A stretch of DNA of 64,000 bases, taken from positions 28,544,381 through 28,608,380 of the forward strand of contig NC_023749.2 of the NCBI RefSeq assembly GCF_000499845.2, given 5' to 3'. Of the stretch, positions 1 to 9,900 are shown piece after piece. Position 1 is the first letter of the stretch; every line of letters begins with the position of its first letter. The notes under the pieces were generated by a model. The model saw only the letters and a list, made by a program, of their open reading frames with translations, did not search any database and was not told the origin of the DNA. This DNA is from Phaseolus vulgaris. Its lineage: Eukaryota > Streptophyta > Magnoliopsida > Fabales > Fabaceae. A program made the translations under genes and the position numbers.

Positions 1-437
1 TTGGTACCAACAAGATAGGTACAACACAAGGGCTTAGGCTCTTTTGAACCCAACCCTTCTCCAACAAGTCTTGAACTTGTGACTCTATCTCCTTTGTTTC
101 CTCGGGGTTAGTTCTATATGCGGGCCTATTTGGTAGGCTTGCCCCCAGAATTAAGTCAATTTGATGTTCTATACCTCTAATGGGAGTCCTTGAGGTCCCT
201 CATTAGAGAATATATCTTCAAATTCACTCAAAAGATTTTTAATTTGAGGAGGTAGACTCATGGGTTCATGATTTGTGGCAGTGCATGTAAGTGTTCCTTT
301 ACAAAAGATTAGGCTAGGTTTTTCAACAAGAAGCAAATTTTCCAAGGCATTTTCAAAAGGTTTTTCTTGTTGAACAACCTTGTGGGAAGGAACACTCATC
401 TCCCACGCCTTTCTATCCCTACGGATTTTCTCTTTTT
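1..437 (-). pseudogene. Ty3/gypsy element G1: protease-RT linker and start of reverse transcriptase (broken, runs off window)
   Basis: This is the downstream end, as far as visible, of the minus-strand G1 polyprotein. Read on the minus strand, 399-169 encodes the acidic linker between protease and reverse transcriptase, including the SEFEDIFSNEGPQGLP motif that precedes the RT domain in plant gypsy pol. Just after that motif the frame breaks at about 165-170. The following RT-start residues (GASLPNRPAYR and the block after it) are legible in another frame down to position 1. About two bases appear to be missing at the break. Upstream the reading continues across the solo LTR at 443-1419 into the protease part. 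The gene is defective; the catalytic RT residues lie outside the window. Confidence 0.8.
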
Positions 438-442
438 CTAGC

Positions 443-1419
443 TGTACCGACCCGTTCCCGGGCGTTGACCAAAGTCAAAGTCAAACGTATGGCGGGACCC
501 CCCAAGGGGGGCTGCAAAGAGGAAAGTCAGAATTAACCGCTTTGGGCGTCGCCATGAGTGGGCGTCGCCGGATTCAGGCATCGATGCTGCCATCTCCCGA
601 TACCCATGGGTAGGGAAGATCGTGGAGGGGATGGCACAATAAGAGGCCACGGTACGGACAAGGAGGCCCCGGGCCCCGGTACCTCAAAATAGTAATAAGG
701 GAAAGAGAAAGGTGGCTTCAAGGCCATATCCCTACCAGTAGGGAGTAACCTGACTCGTGAAGTACCCACGCCACCTCTGGAGAATCCCTGGGATAGATAC
801 AACCCGGGAGAGGGCCACGCCCAGGGGTAATCCATGTGCATGGTACGAGAGGAAGGCTGATACACTCCCAGGGCGAGTGACTAGAGGCTGGGACGCATGA
901 GTTGGCATCCAGGTAGTCACCCCTTGCGCCATATGCACTTCGAGGAAGGGAGACTTACACGCTGGGATTTCCCTAAGTTGGGTTACAGTGTCGTAAGGCC
1001 TTCCACGTGGAGTTACGGTTAAGTCAGAAAGACCACATGGCAGTAAGCACTAAAACCCAAGGTATATAAGCTTATCTGAAGCTTAGTAAGGTACGTTTTC
1101 ACATAGTCTACACACACTTTAATCATTTGCTCGCTTACTCATTGTACGCACGAGTGGTTGGAGAGAGGGAGAAAGTTAGTTACGATTCAGTTACACACCT
1201 TCAGAGCATTCATTTACGGTGCTCCGATACGGAGGTGTTTGGTGTTTTCTACTTGCTGACTTGATCGTCGGAGTGCAAACGGCCGCGAGGGCGCCCTTTG
1301 TTCACTCTTTTTCAGGTACTCACGGCGGAGTAGGGAGAAGACCAAGTTGAAGACGAAAGAGTCGTTATTCGTGAGTCAAAGCAGCGCACGAAGATCCTTT
1401 CAGTCAACCGGCAGGAACA
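443..1419 (+). mobile_element. Solo LTR of a Tat-like gypsy element, inserted in the G1 polyprotein
   Basis: The 977-bp sequence begins TGTACCGACC and ends GGCAGGAACA. It is flanked by a perfect 5-bp direct repeat, ctagc, at 438-442 and 1420-1424. A TATATAAG box at 1063-1070 shows that the LTR is read on the plus strand. Its last about 180 bases (a gtcggagtgcaaacggccg core and a gtcaaccgg terminus) resemble the 3' parts of the LTRs at 15095, 22312, 37278 and 63684, so it belongs to the same broad Tat-type group. No internal domain is present, which fits LTR-LTR recombination. The small ORFs inside it (for example 533-865) have no recognisable product. Confidence 0.92.
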
Positions 1420-1424
1420 CTAGC

Positions 1425-2106
1425 ACTCTTTTTTTTTTGTTTCCTCGTCCCTGTTATGTTTCATTTGTATTTGGTCTTTTACCACTTGAGAATGTGGTAA
1501 AGGACTAAGTACAAACTTCTTATGCTTATGGGTGAAGGAAATCTCGTTAGTTAGACCATCATGCAAGGTTTTCTTATCAAATTGCCATGGTCTACCTAAT
1601 AAGATATGGCAAGCTTCCATAGGTACTACATCACATAAAACCTTATCTTTGTAGTTACCTATAGAGAACTTGATTTCCACTTGCTTATCTACACTTAGTT
1701 CCCCATTCTCATTGATCCATTGTAGTTTGTAAGGTTTGGGATGAGGAACTACTTGTAGATTGAGCTTATCAACCATCCTAGCACTACAACAATTGCAACT
1801 AGATCCACTATCCACAATGAGGGAACATATATTTTCTAAAACATTACATCTTGTATGAAAGATGTTCTCCCTTTGTGTTTCTATGGATGTGCTAGGTTGA
1901 TTGTTGAGGGTTCTCCTAATCATTAACAATTCTCCCTCTAATGGATTTACCCTCTCATCCTCTCCCCCTTCCTCTTCTCTCTCACTTGGCTCATCCTCAC
2001 CACTAGTGTACTCATCTACACCCTTTAAGAATAAAGACCTTTGGTTTGGGCATTGTGCTTGCACATGCCCTCTTCCAAAGCACTTAAAGCACTTGGTGTC
2101 CCTAGC
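1425..2106 (-). pseudogene. Ty3/gypsy G1: CCHC zinc knuckle and retropepsin-like protease
   Basis: Just downstream of an in-frame TGA (2107-2109) the same minus frame encodes a nucleocapsid zinc knuckle CFKCFGRGHVQAQC (C-x2-C-x4-H-x4-C) at about 2050-2092. An acidic stretch follows, then an aspartic protease domain with the active-site DSGSS triplet region (IVDSGSSCNCCSARMVDKL) and the flap/hydrophobic segment ending LLGRPWQFD. In the element this would process the Gag-Pol polyprotein. The frame ends in a TGC-TAG created at the edge of the solo LTR target site after an A-run. Even with the LTR removed, a one-base slip in the A-run leaves the frame interrupted. The gene is therefore inactive. 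Confidence 0.88.
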
Positions 2107-3051
2107 TCAGATGGGTGGGGTGGAGGTTTCCTTGGCCAAAGGCTTGGTAGTTTCCTTTGGTTTTTTTCTAGATGTGCTACCTTCCTTCTTAAAGTCTTTC
2201 TTGGGATAAAAGTTGGAGTATGAACCCACCCTTTGACTTGAAGTTTTGCGCAAATTTTGTTGTTCAACTTTAATGCAAAGTTGAACCAAATCATTCAAAT
2301 CTTGATAGGGAAGGAGTTCTACCCTATCTTTTATCTCAAGAGAGAGGCCACTTAGGAATCTTGCTATGGTGGTGTCCTCTTCTTCTCTAATAGATGCTCT
2401 CATCATGTAGAGCTCCATTTTCTGCCTATACTCCTCTACACTCATATTCTTTTGTTGAAGTCTTTGGAGCTTGTCCATTAACTCTCTATGGTAGTAGGAG
2501 GGTATGTGTCGACGTCTTAGGGCTCCCCTAAGGTCATTCCAATATTCAACGGGAGGTTCCCTATGAAGACGTCTTTCTCTCTCTAGAGAGGTCCACCAAC
2601 ACATGGCATTTCCTTGGAAGCTAAGGGTGGCTAAGGGTACCTTTCTTTCTTCACTCACCCTATGGCAAGCAAAGAGTTGCTCTACTTTCATTTCCCAATC
2701 TAGATATACCTCTACGTTTTCTTTACCATTGAAATGAGGTAGGTCTACCCTAACCTCCCTTGGGCTCTCTTGCTCCCTTTGCCTATTTCTTCTAGGGGGT
2801 GGTTGGTAGTAATCATTGACTCTAAGGCTTTCCTCCCCTAGAGACTCATTATCTTTGGAGTGAGATGCATGAGTGTGTGATTTTTTTGAAGTTTGAGACT
2901 CCTTTTCCTTTGCTCTAGTCAATATATTGATTTTAAATTCATTCTCCAATTGTCTATATGAAATTAATTGAACATCCTTTGCAAGTTGTTTTAAAAGAGA
3001 TTTTAAGGACTTCACGTCACTTTCAATAGATTTAGAGGAGTGAGAAGACAT
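2107..3051 (-). pseudogene. Ty3/gypsy G1 gag (capsid part), ended by an internal TGA
   Basis: This 314-residue frame starts MSSHSSKSIESDVKSL. An N-terminal helical region of about 110 residues is followed by the retrotransposon gag core: FNGKENVEVYLDWEMKVEQL, a WW pair after MC, and LxRRHIPSYYHRELMDKLQRL, which are typical landmarks of plant gypsy capsid proteins. The C-terminus is basic (KKEGSTSRKKPKETTKP). It stops at TGA just before the zinc knuckle, which lies in the same frame, so the capsid and nucleocapsid parts are separated by one stop. The product would assemble virus-like particles in the cytoplasm. A related, more diverged gag lies at 61735-62682. Confidence 0.9.
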
Positions 3052-4883
3052 GACTAAAGCTTTGTGTATAGAAATGTTTTACTTTAAGAAAGATGAGGAA
3101 AGCTAATGAAGGTAGTTTTCCAGGTAAGAGAGGTGAGTCACAATGGACTACTTAAATACCAAGTCTTTGCCTTAGCCAAAAACTATCCCTCAAGATCTTC
3201 ACACAAATCTTTCTTTAGGTAAATCACTTAAAACACAATGAGGATGTAGAAATCAAATTTTATGCAACAAAAACAATGCAAGCTATCTAGGAACTAAAGC
3301 AAATTATCAAAGCTTTAAACAAGGCTAAACAAAAGCAATTAAGCGAAACTAAACAAAAGCAATTGGCGTAATTAAAGCAATTAACAAATGCTAAGCTAGA
3401 AAATTTAAACTAGTCGATCCTAGGTGAGGCTTCTTAGACACTTTGAGCCTTTGAAGACACACTCACCGTCTAATTGCGTGATTAAGCTACTAATTAACAA
3501 GAGAATTTGCAAAGAAAATTAAGTTGCACAAATTAAAGTGCACTCCCTTGACTTGTTGTTGATCTTCTCGGTTGTGCCCTTCAAGGTGTATGATGTATTT
3601 TGGTATTGTGTTTGTTGCTGCCCCTTTGCCTTGATCCTCTTTGATTTAAGTAATTAAATTCTTCAATACAGTACCTATTAAGTAAATCTAGACTCTCCTC
3701 AAGTCAAATCCCTCTCAACAAGCACCAATTGATATTAATCCACCAACAAAGCTTAGAGGTCAAGAAAAAAAAGCAAGAAACAAATAATATTTGAAAACAG
3801 CACCACTACAATTGGAATTAATATTGTGACACAAAGTAGAAGTAATTCAGAATGAATTGTACAAGCAAATAAAAAATAGGCACTCAAATAATGGATGGCA
3901 CACAAAAGGAACCTAAGGAATAGCACTAGTTTGATTTAAAAAAACCAAAAACAGCACCACTGAAAATGTTGTGCTCCAGAAAGCGTGACTTAAAAGATTT
4001 ATATTGAGCTGGCTATTTTATATTTGTTTCTGAAAATTTAAACACAATCAATTCAGTTTCTGAACAAACTTTTTGCTTTGGTTTCACTTTAATCACATGC
4101 GCCAATTATTTATGATAATTTTTCCAAAAACAGTGTCCAAAATCATCAGTTCCAGCGCCAGAATACACACTTTTCTTGTGTGATTTTTTTTTCTCTATTT
4201 CTTTTTTTCAACTGATTCTTTTTTTTTTGTTTTTTTTATAACACCTCAAACTAGTGAAATCCATAGGCTCATAATTTTCTTATGATGTATTTAATTTTCA
4301 TAAAACAAAACAGCCAAAACAGAAAAAATAGAGGATTCTGAAATCTAAAATCAAAACAGAAAGATATACTTCAAAAACACAATGGAATTAATGTGATGAA
4401 ATTTGTGTGGATCTAACACACAAATATGAACTCAAACTAAAAAGAAAAATGCACCAAAGGATCAAAACAATATAGATTTCAGATCAAGCACTCAAACCAA
4501 AAACAAGAAACAATTAAATCAAGAAGAGTACTACTATGATTTGTTGACAAATTTGGAAACACATGACTTAGACAAAACTTATAGATTCATAAAATAAAAG
4601 GACTCAAACACATTAATATGAACCGAATGAAATTGCAATCAAGACTCAAGCAACCTAAAAAATTAAAAAAACAGCAACACAAAGTATCAAGAATCCTACA
4701 CAAAATTTAAATAAGATGTTCAAGCACAATTTGAACAAAAACTACCGATTGAATTGAATAGAAAAGCATTCAAATCATATTAAAATCATAAAAACAGCAA
4801 GACAAGATGAACACAAGATGAATAACTTGGAAATAAGAAGAACTCAAGCACAAAAATGAGAAGAGATACTTATCTCTTGAAGA
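3052..4883 (-). other. Long untranslated leader of gypsy element G1
   Basis: About 1.8 kb separates the primer binding site from the gag start. It is A-rich on the plus strand, has no credible ORF and no domain. A diverged relative of this leader precedes the gag at 61735-62682; both contain tgcgccaatta and gcaccaaaggatca motifs. This supports two elements of one family. Homopolymer T runs occur at about 4195-4240. Confidence 0.7.
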
Positions 4884-4901
4884 CCATAGCTCATGATACC
4901 A
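4884..4901 (-). promoter_or_regulatory. Primer binding site of G1 (initiator-Met tRNA type)
   Basis: The minus strand reads TGGTATCATGAGCTATGG, matching the start of the usual plant initiator-methionine tRNA primer site (TGGTATCA) and then diverging slightly. It lies two bases inside the LTR end (…GCCATCA then TT), the normal spacing. It fixes element orientation and the LTR edge at 4904. Confidence 0.75.
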
Positions 4902-4903
4902 AA

Positions 4904-5428
4904 TGATGGCATTGAGGTCTTCTTCTTGGTGGAAATTGGGGTGAATTTGTGGAAGCTTATGGTTGTTGATGGAAAAAGGCCTTCCTAGGAACTGTGGGTG
5001 ACTTGAAGGTGCATAAAAAGCGTGAGATTAGGGATTTTCGGCCAGCCCCTTTGAAGGTGTAAGGATTGAAGACTAAAACCTAGATTCTAGGCAAGGAGTA
5101 AGGTATGGCTCAAGTTTGGCAGCATAACAATACTCAATTTAATCTTTCAAATACATGAGGTTGGCTCCTCCTTTTTTAGGCTAAGGAGGACCGTAAATGA
5201 TGACCTAAATGATGAGCAAATGCAAGCCAAATGATATGTAAATGAGTAGCACATGGAGGCACATGGAGCACATGGCACATGGGAGCACATGGCCTCCTAA
5301 CCTACACATGGCCGGTCCTAGAATAGTGGGGAGGTTCTAGAAACCGTAGCTAATCTAGGTTATCTCCTTCTTAATCCTAATTTGCAGAAATTAAACAAAG
5401 GTTCACAAGGCTATGCTATTTACACCAC
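4904..5428 (-). mobile_element. LTR of gypsy element G1, shared by the pol end on its other side
   Basis: One edge is well defined: on the minus strand the LTR ends …GCCATCA immediately before the primer binding site. The other edge is a guess near 5428 (…TGTGGTGTAAATAGC), just after the pol stop at 5437. The LTR contains a cluster of gcacatgg repeats at about 5245-5310 and an inverted repeat (CCTCCTT…AAGGAGG) at about 5167-5190. A pol 3' end lies upstream and a complete leader-gag lies downstream, so this one LTR serves as the 3' LTR of one unit and the 5' LTR of the next. Confidence 0.6.
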
Positions 5429-5436
5429 AATTAAGA

Positions 5437-6352
5437 CTAAGCTACACTTGATGGACCTTCATGGAATATATACAAATAGGTCTCTCTTCCATCCGTAGCT
5501 TGGTCCAAGTCTTCATTTAGTCTCTTGGCCATGGACCTAGTAATTGGTCCTATGTGCTCTTGCCCTTGTCCTAGACGCTCTTGCCTTGGTCCTAGACGCT
5601 CTTGGCTTGTCTCTAGACACTCTTGTCTTGGCTCTTGTCTTTCATGGGAGGTTGAGCTTGACCCTCTTCCATCATCCCCTCCCCCTTGGAAAGGACTTGT
5701 CCTCAAATCCAAATCGTCTTCATTGGTACCTACAAATGGAGTTAAGTCAATTACATTAAAAGTATCATGCACTCCATATTCAATAGGTAAATCCAACTTG
5801 TAAGCATTTTTGTTGACTTTCTTGAGGACTTGAAAGGGTCCATCACCTCGGGGACTTAGTTTGGACTTTCTTTGAGTGGGAAATCTATCTTTTCGAAGGT
5901 GAAGCCAAACTAAGTCTCCTTCCTCAAAAAGTATTTATCTCTTCCCTTTATTGTTGTATTTTGCTTACTTTTCATTTTGTTGTTGTATTTGGAGTTTAAC
6001 CTTCTCATGGAGTTTCTTAACAAAGTCGGCTTTGATAACTACTTCCTTATGCACAAATTCTTGTGGATTAGGAAGAGGTATCAAATCCAAGAGTGTAAGA
6101 GGGTTAAATCCATAGACAACTTCAAAAGGAGAAGCATTAGTAGTTTTGTGAACTACTCTATTATAAGCAAATTCAATGTGGGGAAGGTACTCATCCCAAG
6201 ATTTTTGGTTTCCCTTCATGATAGCCCTAAGCATAGTACCAAGAGATCTATTGACTACTTCGGTTTGGCCATCCGTTTGAGGATGACAAGAAGTTGAAAA
6301 TTGTAGTCTTGTGCCAAGTTTGCCCCAAAGAGTTTTCCAAAAATGGCTTATG
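5437..6352 (-). pseudogene. Ty3/gypsy pol 3' end: integrase C-terminal half and polyprotein tail
   Basis: On the minus strand 6345-6240 encodes the integrase stretch FWKTLWGKL…SCHPQTDGQTE with the third catalytic acid (E). The segment 6234-5965 follows (WDEYLPHIEFAYNR…, NASPFEVVYGFNP). After an in-frame stop (5965) come the [13 protein letters not shown] and GPFQVLKK motifs of the integrase C-terminal domain. The tail is 5796-5437 ([15 protein letters not shown], Gln/Arg-rich repeats, [11 protein letters not shown]). Integrase would insert the cDNA into the chromosome. The reading is broken by stops at 5965 and near 5943, and is cut off at about 6352 by the start of the plus-strand Athila sequence, so the two earlier catalytic acids are missing. 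Confidence 0.85.
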
Positions 6353-6389
6353 AGCTTGGCCCTCTTCCATCAGTGTCTCGTGAAGATGA

Positions 6390-7485
6390 TGTACAATGAG
6401 AAACTGTTAGTCTTGACAAACCATCTATTCCTCTTCCTTTTCCAAAAAGAGTTATCCAGACAAGCATAAAAATGGACGAGGCTGACAAGGAGATTCTCGA
6501 GACATTCAGAAAGGTCGAGGTGAACATTCCTTTGTTAGACGCTATTAAACAGATTCCTAGATATGCCAAATTTTTGAAGGATCTGTGTACACATAAAAGG
6601 CGTCTTAAAGGGAACGAAAAGGTAAACATGGGAAGGAATGTTTCTGCTCTCATTGAAAAGTCAGTGGCAGCAATACCTGAAAAATGCAAAGACCCATGCA
6701 CTTTCACCATTCCTTGCATAATAGGCAGTAACCGATTTGAAAACGCGATGCTTGACTTGGGAGCATCTATAAATGTTATGCCTTTATCTGTGTTTACTTC
6801 TTTGTCTCTTGGTCCTCTTAAACCCACAGGCATAGTCATTCAACTCGCTAATAGGAGCACAGTTCAACCTACAAGACTTATTGAAGATGTCCTTATTTAA
6901 ATATATAAACTTGTTTTTCCTGCAGATTTCTACATTTTGGACATGGGTGGAGAGGATTCACATTTTGGTGCAACAACCATCATCTTGGGCAGACCTTTCT
7001 TGAAGATAGCCCGCACCAAGATTGATGTTCATGCAGGCACACTAACTATGGAATTTGGAGACAATCTAGTCTAATTGAATATCCTAGACGCTATGAAACA
7101 CCCAGTTGAAGATCACTTTATGTATCATCTTGACATTTTGGATGATAATGTGTTGGATTTTTTAGAGGATTGTGATCTTTCTTATTTAATTGATTGGATT
7201 GATCTTTATGAGATTGATGAGTTTATATCATCTGATGGTCTAATTTGTTCTAACCTTTGTGATGTAGGTTTTGCAACTAAAGAAAATGTTGTTGATACAC
7301 ACTTGACAACATTAGACGATTCTAACCCCGATAAATTGCAGGTTGCTGAAGTTTCTCTCAGTAATAGACCATCACCGTCCATCATCCAACCGCCCTCACT
7401 TGAATTGAAGCCACTTCCAAATCATCTTAAGTATGCCTATTTGAAAAAAAAACGAGATCAACCGCCCAGATTCTTGATATGGTGA
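6390..7485 (+). pseudogene. Athila copy A: protease region and acidic linker
   Basis: The frame from about 6390 carries EEADKEILETF-like gag end sequence (here DEADKEILETF) and RYAKFLKDLCTHKRR. The protease active site is MLDLGASINVMPLSVF at about 6748-6795, where the catalytic triplet is D-L-G. Then come ILGRPFLK and IDVHAGTLTMEFG. Two TAA stops (6898-6900 and 7072-7074) replace CAA codons still present in block B. From 7075 the acidic linker continues (DILDDNVLDFLEDCDLSYL). After YAYLKKK (7437-7457) about 190 bp present in block B are missing, so the frame runs briefly into RT sequence and stops at 7485. Confidence 0.88.
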
Positions 7486-8108
7486 AGAAAGAGATCAACA
7501 AGCTGCTACAAGCTGGTATCATATACCCTATCTCTGATAGAACTTGGGTGAGTCCAATTCAAGTTGTTCCCAAGAAATCTGGGATAACAGTGATAAAGAA
7601 TGAGCGTAATGAACTTATTCCCACTAGAGTGCAGAACAACTGGAGAGTCTCTATTGATTATAGATGCTTTAATCAAGCCACAAGGAAGGACCGCTTTCCC
7701 CTTCCTTTCATTGATCAAATGCTTGAGCGCTTAGCTGGTAAGACACACTATTGTTTCTTGGATGATTTTTCTGGCTATTTCCATATTTGGATTTCACCAG
7801 AAGATCAACACAAAAGTACCTTTACCTGCCCCTTTGGAACCTTTGCTTATAGAAGGATGCCATTCGGTTTGTGCAATGCCCTTGGAACCTTCCAACGTTG
7901 TATTATGAGCATATTTTCTGACTTGATTGAACATTTCATTGAAGTTTTTATGGATGATTTCAGCATTTATGGTTCTTCTTTTAAGGACTGTTTGACTAAC
8001 CTTAGTAAGGTACTTGATAGGTGCATTGAAAATAATCTTATTTTAAGCTATGAAAAATGTCATTTTAAGGTGTCACAAGGCATAGTCCTAGGCCATATAA
8101 TTTCTTAA
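7479..8108 (+). pseudogene. Athila copy A: reverse transcriptase
   Basis: This is an open 209-residue frame. It carries the RT landmarks in order: INKLLQAGIIYPISD, VSPIQVVPKKSG, WRVSIDYRCFNQATRKD, FPLPFIDQMLERL, FLDDFSGY, TFTCPFGTFAYRRMPFGLCNA and the catalytic FMDDFSIYG (Y-x-D-D box with F and M). It ends GHIIS then TAA. The Arg of the usual DYRxLN motif region is altered to RCFN. After the stop the reading jumps, with many stops, from the RT thumb (SFLGLSS-like at about 8170) to a spacer just ahead of integrase. The RNase H domain is therefore gone, exactly as in block B. Confidence 0.9.
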
Positions 8109-9517
8109 AAAGTTATTCCAGTGCTAGATTGAATGTTATTTTACAGTTACCTTACCCCTCTTCTGTTAGAGAGGTTAGATCTTTTCTTGGACTATCTAGC
8201 ACATCTGAACTCATACCTTGGTATGTTGACATAGTGAACTACCTTGCTACTTCAATTTTTCCACCATTGGCAACCAAGGCACATTGAGACAAACTCAAGA
8301 GTGAGTCCAAGTACTATGTTTGGGATGATCCTTACTTATGGCGTTTTTGTAGTGATCAAATCATACGTAGATGTATTCCTGACCATGAGATCCCATCTGT
8401 GCTGAAATTTTGTCATGCCTCACCCTTTGGAGGACACTTAGTTGCACAATGAACTGCAAGAAAAGTATTGGACTGTGGTTTCTTTTGGCCAACAATTTTT
8501 AGAGATGCATGGATCATCTCATCCACGTGTGACAGATGTCAAAGAGCAAGCGCTGCTATCTCCAAAAGACAACAGATGCCCCAACAACCCATGCTCTTTT
8601 GTGAAGTCTTTGATGTGTGGGGTATTGATTTTATGGGCCCCTTTCCTGTCTCTTTTGGATTCACTTATATCTTACTTGTTGTGGACTATGTCTCCAAATG
8701 GGTGGAGGCAATAGCCACAAGAACTAATGATTCTCATGTTGATGCAGCTTTTATTCGCTCTAACCTCTTTTGCAAATTTGGGATTCCTAAAGCTATCATC
8801 AACGACCAAGGCACACATTTTTGTAACAGATTATTAGATGTTCTATTTAGGAAATATGGGGTGATCCATAGAGTATCCACACCATATCATCCATAAACAA
8901 ATGGCCAAACTGAGGTCTCCAACAGAGAAATAAAGCGCATTATAGAGAAGATGGTTAACCCAACAAGGAAGGATAGGAGTAAACGTCTTGACGATGCCAT
9001 TTGGGCCCATTGTACAGCCTATAAAGCACCTATTGGGATGTCTCCCTTTAGGGTCGTCTTTGGAAAAGCTTGTCATCTACCTGTGGAGATCGAGCACAAA
9101 GCTTATTAGGCAATAAAGGTATGCAACATGAATTATGACAAGGTAGGAGAGCAGCGAAACCAGCTGCAATAGCTGGATGAGATCCGTTTGGAGGCATATG
9201 AGAACTCAAAATTTTACAAGGAGAGGACCAAGCGTCTCCATGACCACTTCATCACTGGCAAGGAGTTTGTTGCAGGCCAACGTGTGTTAATGTTCAACTC
9301 TAGATTAAAGCTTTTGCCTGGAAAGTTGCGCTCAAGATGGACTCGTCCATTTTTTATCACCCATGTCCATCCTCATGGTGCCGTAGAATTGCAGAGTCTA
9401 ACGTCTACAAAGACATTTAAGGTGAATGGACATCGTCTAAAGCTCTTTCAAGAGATTCCTCAAGAAGAGACGGTGGAAGAGATTACCTTGCAAGCCCCCA
9501 ATTACCTTCAAGCTTGA
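8109..9517 (+). pseudogene. Athila copy A: RNase H remnant and integrase
   Basis: 8109-8396 holds scraps ([29 protein letters not shown]) flanking the lost RNase H. From 8397 integrase can be read: zinc-finger CxxC in SSTCDRCQRA, catalytic D in [10 protein letters not shown], second D in INDQGTHF, third acid E in [10 protein letters not shown], then the C-terminal domain ([20 protein letters not shown]…[15 protein letters not shown]) ending LQAPNYLQA at 9517. Stops interrupt it near 8450 (TGA), 8894-8896 (TAA for CAA), 9106-9108 (TAG for TGG) and about 9169 (TAG). It cannot make a full protein. Confidence 0.9.
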
Positions 9518-9900
9518 AGAGGGAGTATTCCTTCTCTTACTTTTATCGTACACATTTATTAACTGTGTTTACATTGAGGACAATGTTTGATTTAAGTGTG
9601 GGAGAGGAGAATTATAGTTTAGGATTTATTTTTGTCTCTTGCTTTTGTTTGCTTTGTTTGAGTTTAATTTTCTGGTTAAATAAAATAAATTAGATTTTTA
9701 GGATCGTCTAATGACTGGCATGTTTCATAATTCTTGCAAATCTTGGTTTCTTGATATTTGTTGTTTCAGTCGTTTTGCTATCAAATTAATATGAATCAAG
9801 CGTAGACTTGTCCAATGCTAGAAAGATAATAGTATAACAGTGGTCAGATTATCACAAGTCGTCTCCCAAAGAATCCAATAGTGAGTCCAGTGAACAAACA
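9518..9900 (+). other. Athila copy A 3' non-coding tail
   Basis: This is post-pol sequence conserved with 42427-42887 in block B. It contains the agtgtgggagaggagaatta run resembling a polypurine tract, and ends at the start of AT-rich unit 1. About 270 bp of the same tail recurs inverted at 28881-29150. No ORF. Confidence 0.7.

Larger units (their letters stand above)
6372..9900 (+). mobile_element. Athila-type Ty3/gypsy element, copy A (5' truncated, no LTR)
   Basis: The protein order is protease linker, RT and integrase, with sequence landmarks of the Athila group ([41 protein letters not shown]). It ends in the typical Athila post-pol sequence (gaggacaatgtttgatttaag, then a polypurine-like run). 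Gag is missing at the 5' side, where the copy starts inside foreign pol DNA. RNase H is deleted. No LTR was seen at either end. Confidence 0.88.

Noticed and set aside
533..938. 110- and 68-residue minus ORFs
   Set aside because: They lie inside a solo LTR and have no domain or homology in the second LTRs.
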